A stretch of 8,686 nt of DNA from Methanosarcina sp. (GTDB taxonomy: Archaea > Halobacteriota > Methanosarcinia > Methanosarcinales > Methanosarcinaceae): the NCBI GenBank assembly GCA_024280975.1, contig JAMXLQ010000186.1:1-8686 (forward strand), read 5' to 3'. Every line of letters begins with the position of its first letter. The stretch's first letter is position 1. Below, piece by piece: positions 6,915 through 8,686 of this stretch. The notes beneath the pieces were generated by a model. It was not told the DNA's origin, did not search any database, and saw only the letters and a program-made list of their open reading frames with translations. The position numbers and the translations under genes are program-made.

Positions 6915-7160
6915 TTACTTTTTATTTCTTTTTGCCAGTTTGTTTTGTTTATTTCTTCTTGAGTCTTCGGGGAGTTTTTTATCAGGAGTAACTCCATAAT
7001 ATTTTGTCCTTGCTACTCCCCAAACGCAGTCATTTTTCCCGAAGATTTTCAATTCAAGGTTCTGGATAGTCTTGCAAATTTTGTTCCCTTCTCTTGCACC
7101 CTTGCAGACTATCCAGAACTTCTCACAAAAAACAGGGGGTTTTCCCTTATTTTCAACCAT
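6915..7160 (-). CDS. Small four-cysteine basic protein, unidentified
   Basis: An 81-residue protein with C12, C19, C29 and C45. They lie in FCEKFWIVCK, GNKICK and KNDCVWGVAR and could bind a metal or Fe-S cluster (inference). A compact segment, VWGVARTKYYGVTPDKKLPE (46-65), looks conserved. The tail (68-81) is almost all Lys, Arg, Asn and Gln and probably flexible or nucleic-acid binding. It has no signal peptide or membrane helix. The ATG at 7160 has GGGAG (7172-7168) exactly seven bases upstream, the best support for a real gene. It lies 87 nt after the PPOX-family gene on the same strand, so co-transcription is possible. A strong inverted repeat lies inside it (7057-7121), so the segment may instead or also form a structured RNA. 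I do not recognise the family with certainty. Confidence 0.6.
   Translation of the reverse strand: MVENKGKPPVFCEKFWIVCKGAREGNKICKTIQNLELKIFGKNDCVWGVARTKYYGVTPDKKLPEDSRRNKQNKLAKRNKK
7057..7121. repeat. Long inverted repeat inside the small cysteine protein gene
   Basis: GTTCTGGATAGTCT (7059-7072) is the exact reverse complement of AGACTATCCAGAAC (7106-7119). Beyond one unpaired base (7073) four more pairs form inward (GCAA 7074-7077 with TTGC 7102-7105), and outward one G-T wobble and one A-T pair extend it to 7057 and 7121. The loop is 24 nt. A 14-bp perfect stem inside coding sequence is unlikely by chance. Confidence 0.8.
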
Positions 7161-7189
7161 CTCGACACTCCCAACCTAGTTTATTTTTT

Positions 7190-7222
7190 TATCCGGATAT
7201 TTTGGGTGCTTACCCGGATATT
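7190..7222. promoter_or_regulatory. Phased CCGGATATT direct repeats with palindrome, possible operator
   Basis: CCGGATATT occurs at 7193-7201 and 7214-7222, exactly 21 bp apart (two helical turns). The first copy belongs to the perfect palindrome TATCCGGATA (7190-7199). The pair sits between the PPOX-family gene and the SD of the small cysteine protein. A regulator-binding role is inferred only from spacing and symmetry. Confidence 0.3.
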
Positions 7223-7225
7223 ATA

Positions 7226-7251
7226 CTGATCGGTATAGTTTTATCGATCAG
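7226..7251 (-). terminator. Hairpin overlapping the stop of the PPOX-family gene
   Basis: CTGATCG (7226-7232) and CGATCAG (7245-7251) are exact inverted copies; two further pairs lie inside a single mismatch in the minus transcript, with a 6-nt loop. The stop codon (7248-7250) is part of the stem. The following sequence is only modestly U-rich, so partial termination or an operator are equally possible. Confidence 0.35.
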
Positions 7252-7652
7252 AGTAACTTCTTTCCTGCGTTAGGGCCAGGAGCGCACTGGAATACCTCGC
7301 TAATCCTGACTTCGACAAGGTTCTTTGCAGGGAGACCAGGTTTTGCCGCATTCACAATTGCTTTCATTTTTTCGAATTTTTCTCCGGAATTGACAATTTG
7401 AGTTTCACCTTTTATCTGGAAGCAGCCGCCGGTATCTGGTCCCCATATATAGATTGCCACATTTGGATTTTCTTCAAGGTTTGCCAGAGATTTGAACATG
7501 AAATTGTCTGCGATCCAGATTGTTTCATCGTCTACAAGCTGACAGAACCCTATAGGCACTACATTTGGAATTCCTTCCTTTGAGGCTGTAGCTACGGGAA
7601 AGATCTTCACTTTTGAAAAAGCGACTTTCATTTCTTCACTCAATTTTACCAT
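7248..7652 (-). CDS. Pyridoxamine 5'-phosphate oxidase (PPOX)-family FMN-binding protein
   Basis: A 134-residue single-domain split-barrel protein. FPVATASKEGIPNVVPIGF (18-36) is the usual first strand pair of the family. DETIWIADNFMFKSLANLEENPNVAIYIW (42-70) covers the phosphate-binding and dimer segment, followed by GCFQIKGETQIV (76-87). The ending CAPGPNAGKKLL resembles small archaeal members. Such proteins bind FMN (sometimes F420 or heme) as homodimers. The substrate is unknown, and true PNPOx activity is not implied at this length. Start: the frame extends to TTG 7667 and ATG 7664, but ATG 7652 is preferred because GGTGAT, complementary to the archaeal 16S 3' end, lies four bases upstream and MVKLSEEM begins as I expect for the family. 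The small cysteine protein gene follows after 87 nt. Confidence 0.88.
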   Translation of the reverse strand: MVKLSEEMKVAFSKVKIFPVATASKEGIPNVVPIGFCQLVDDETIWIADNFMFKSLANLEENPNVAIYIWGPDTGGCFQIKGETQIVNSGEKFEKMKAIVNAAKPGLPAKNLVEVRISEVFQCAPGPNAGKKLL

Positions 7653-7660
7653 AATAATCA

Positions 7661-7672
7661 CCATCAAGATGG
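7661..7672. promoter_or_regulatory. Perfect 12-bp palindrome at the PPOX gene ribosome-binding site
   Basis: CCATCAAGATGG is an interrupted palindrome (5-bp arms, 2-bp centre) directly upstream of, and overlapping, the GGTGAT SD on the minus strand. It could be an operator half-site pair. The 2-nt loop makes an RNA hairpin unlikely. Confidence 0.25.
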
Positions 7673-7677
7673 TTGCA

Positions 7678-7695
7678 GTATATATTTATATATTT
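7678..7695 (-). promoter_or_regulatory. TATA-box region of the PPOX-family gene
   Basis: The minus strand reads AAATATATAAATATATAC, containing one or two overlapping archaeal TATA boxes 26-43 nt before the preferred ATG at 7652. The exact start of transcription decides whether the longer N-terminus is even transcribed. Confidence 0.55.
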
Positions 7696-8375
7696 AAGCG
7701 TCAGAATTGTATACTGAAGGTCGAATTTGTGTATTTTTATAACCTTCAAGGAAAAAAAGGTTAATTAGAACTCTTTAAGTGAAATAGGGGAAAAGATTGA
7801 GATTTAATAATAATATAAGGGATTTGAAGGTAGAAATACTCGAAAATATCGGATCTCAAAAAGAAAATATTTATTAACTGGGAAAGTTGGATGCAAAAAT
7901 ATAATTTTCTTGACGAATATCCAGATGATCTTATACTTTACTTACGGATATTCTTGCGTTGAAGTCTGTGGATTCCGGAAATTATGAAGTTTAGAGTATT
8001 CTTGTTGAGGCCGAAGCAAGCTTGCAGCTATGGGCCATATTATGTATTCACCCTACTTCAGGTAAGATTCTCATGATCATTTTCAGATAAGAAACCTATC
8101 AGTTATTCGTAGTACTTAATCAAGAGAAGCAATTTTGAGTTTTGGGATCATCTCATGTATATGGTTCTTAAAATCCTGTTAAGATGTGGAATCATGCTTT
8201 TCTAACTCTTTAATTTCAAGATTTCAGGGCTTGTATGTTATTTCTGTATGTACTTAGGTTATGTCATTTAATAGGTACTTTGTGAAACCTTATGAAAATA
8301 CAAAACTCAAAATCCACTTTTATAATACTTTTTTAAATCTGAAAATTAAGTCGAAATCTGTTATCTCATAACGTT
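7696..8375. other. AT-rich spacer with scattered inverted repeats
   Basis: About 680 nt between two minus-strand genes. GAAGGT or its complement recurs at 7716-7721, 7742-7747 and 7826-7831, and TAACCTT/AAGGTTA (7740-7763) forms a 7-bp inverted repeat. From 8091 to 8375 I see nothing recognisable. The low-confidence coding fragments at 7834-8090 are listed separately. Confidence 0.45.
7834..8090 (+). pseudogene. Possible degraded coding fragments, unidentified
   Basis: Two plus-strand fragments in different frames read like protein. One is 42 codons at 7834-7959 (ends in WMQKYNFLDEYPDDLILYLR, then IFLR and a stop). The other is 31 codons at 7995-8087 (SILVEAEASLQLWAILCIHP, then TSGKILMI and more). 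The second vaguely resembles the strand around the first aspartate of DDE transposases, but no catalytic residue can be assigned. There are no terminal inverted repeats and no credible start. It may be an old insertion-sequence remnant or chance. Confidence 0.2.
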
Positions 8376-8686
8376 TCAACAAATTCTTAGTATTGTATTT
8401 CCGCCTTTTTGAAATTCATACGCTACCTCTATTTCCTTTACATCTCGTTTTCTATCCCTTAAAAAATCGACAACGGGTTCGACGTATGAGGATCGGTCGG
8501 CGTTTACATCCAATAATGGAAATATTCTGACCTCATTTGAAACCCTGCACAACTCCTCTATCGATTTCAAATGAAACTCCAGTGACAAGTTATCTGCATA
8601 GAGAAATAACAAATGCGAGCATAGTGCCAGATCAAACTCTTTATCACTGAAAGGCAGCAAGGGCAGTTCACCTGGCACATATCTTT
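8376..8686 (-). CDS. C-terminal part of a class I SAM-dependent methyltransferase (5' end outside window)
   Basis: The frame is open to the window edge on the minus strand; about 102 residues are visible, and the GTG at 8678 is internal. The first residues, RYVPGELPLLPFSDKEFDLA, followed by LCSHLLFLY, match the post-motif-I region of Rossmann methyltransferases: the acidic/proline-rich LPFxDxxFDL is motif II and LCSHLLFLY motif III. EELCRVSNEVRIFPLLD is the later strand that normally carries 'LRPGG' in this fold, here replaced by EVRIFPLL. The end, YEFQKGGNTILRI, looks like the final strand pair. The glycine-rich SAM-binding motif I lies outside the window, so activity cannot be judged. The substrate is unknown. 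Confidence 0.75.
   Translation of the reverse strand, partial: RYVPGELPLLPFSDKEFDLALCSHLLFLYADNLSLEFHLKSIEELCRVSNEVRIFPLLDVNADRSSYVEPVVDFLRDRKRDVKEIEVAYEFQKGGNTILRIC

Noticed and set aside
1..8686. CRISPR array, tRNA or rRNA genes, intact insertion sequence
   Set aside because: No regularly spaced exact repeats, no cloverleaf-like sequence with conserved tRNA elements, and no terminal inverted repeats around a transposase were found by eye.

Overview
The window looks like a chromosomal segment of a Methanosarcina-type methanogenic archaeon. The grounds are the protein families (a COG1361/CARDB-like surface protein next to a MacB-type permease, a CHASE4 sensor kinase, a DUF1638 protein, a YkgJ-type cysteine-cluster protein), archaeal TATA-like boxes ahead of several genes, Shine-Dalgarno (SD) motifs ahead of some starts, and long AT-rich spacers. 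The genus is inferred from family recognition and style; no search was run.

Layout. Positions 1-1809 (+) hold the C-terminal part of a membrane-anchored extracellular protein and a complete MacB/FtsX-like ABC permease, followed by a hairpin terminator. About 0.6 kb of spacer with a possible decayed reading frame follows. At 2549-3253 (+) is a YkgJ-type cysteine-cluster protein with its own TATA box, probably started at a TTG codon. It converges on a large minus-strand sensor histidine kinase (3342-5528; TM-CHASE4-TM-HAMP-PAS-HisKA-HATPase) that has no receiver domain and no response-regulator neighbour. Each gene of this convergent pair has its own hairpin in the short gap.

Upstream of the kinase, also on the minus strand, are a DUF1638 protein (5713-6567), a small four-cysteine basic protein (6915-7160) and a PPOX-family flavin-binding protein (7248-7652). 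The DUF1638 gene is preceded by about 300 nt of AT-rich spacer with a period-29 degenerate repeat that includes its ribosome-binding region. The last two genes may be co-transcribed. About 0.7 kb of spacer, again with decayed-looking fragments, separates them from the C-terminal part of a SAM-dependent methyltransferase (8376-8686, minus) cut by the window edge.

The genes do not form one obvious pathway. They read as several short units: an export or surface module, an orphan signal-transduction kinase, redox or metal-related small proteins, and a DUF1638 protein of a family often seen with methylotrophic methanogenesis genes. The least explained sequences are the phased repeat before the DUF1638 gene, the long inverted repeat inside the small cysteine protein gene, and the phased CCGGATATT repeats beside it. 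No tRNA, rRNA, CRISPR array or intact insertion sequence is visible.
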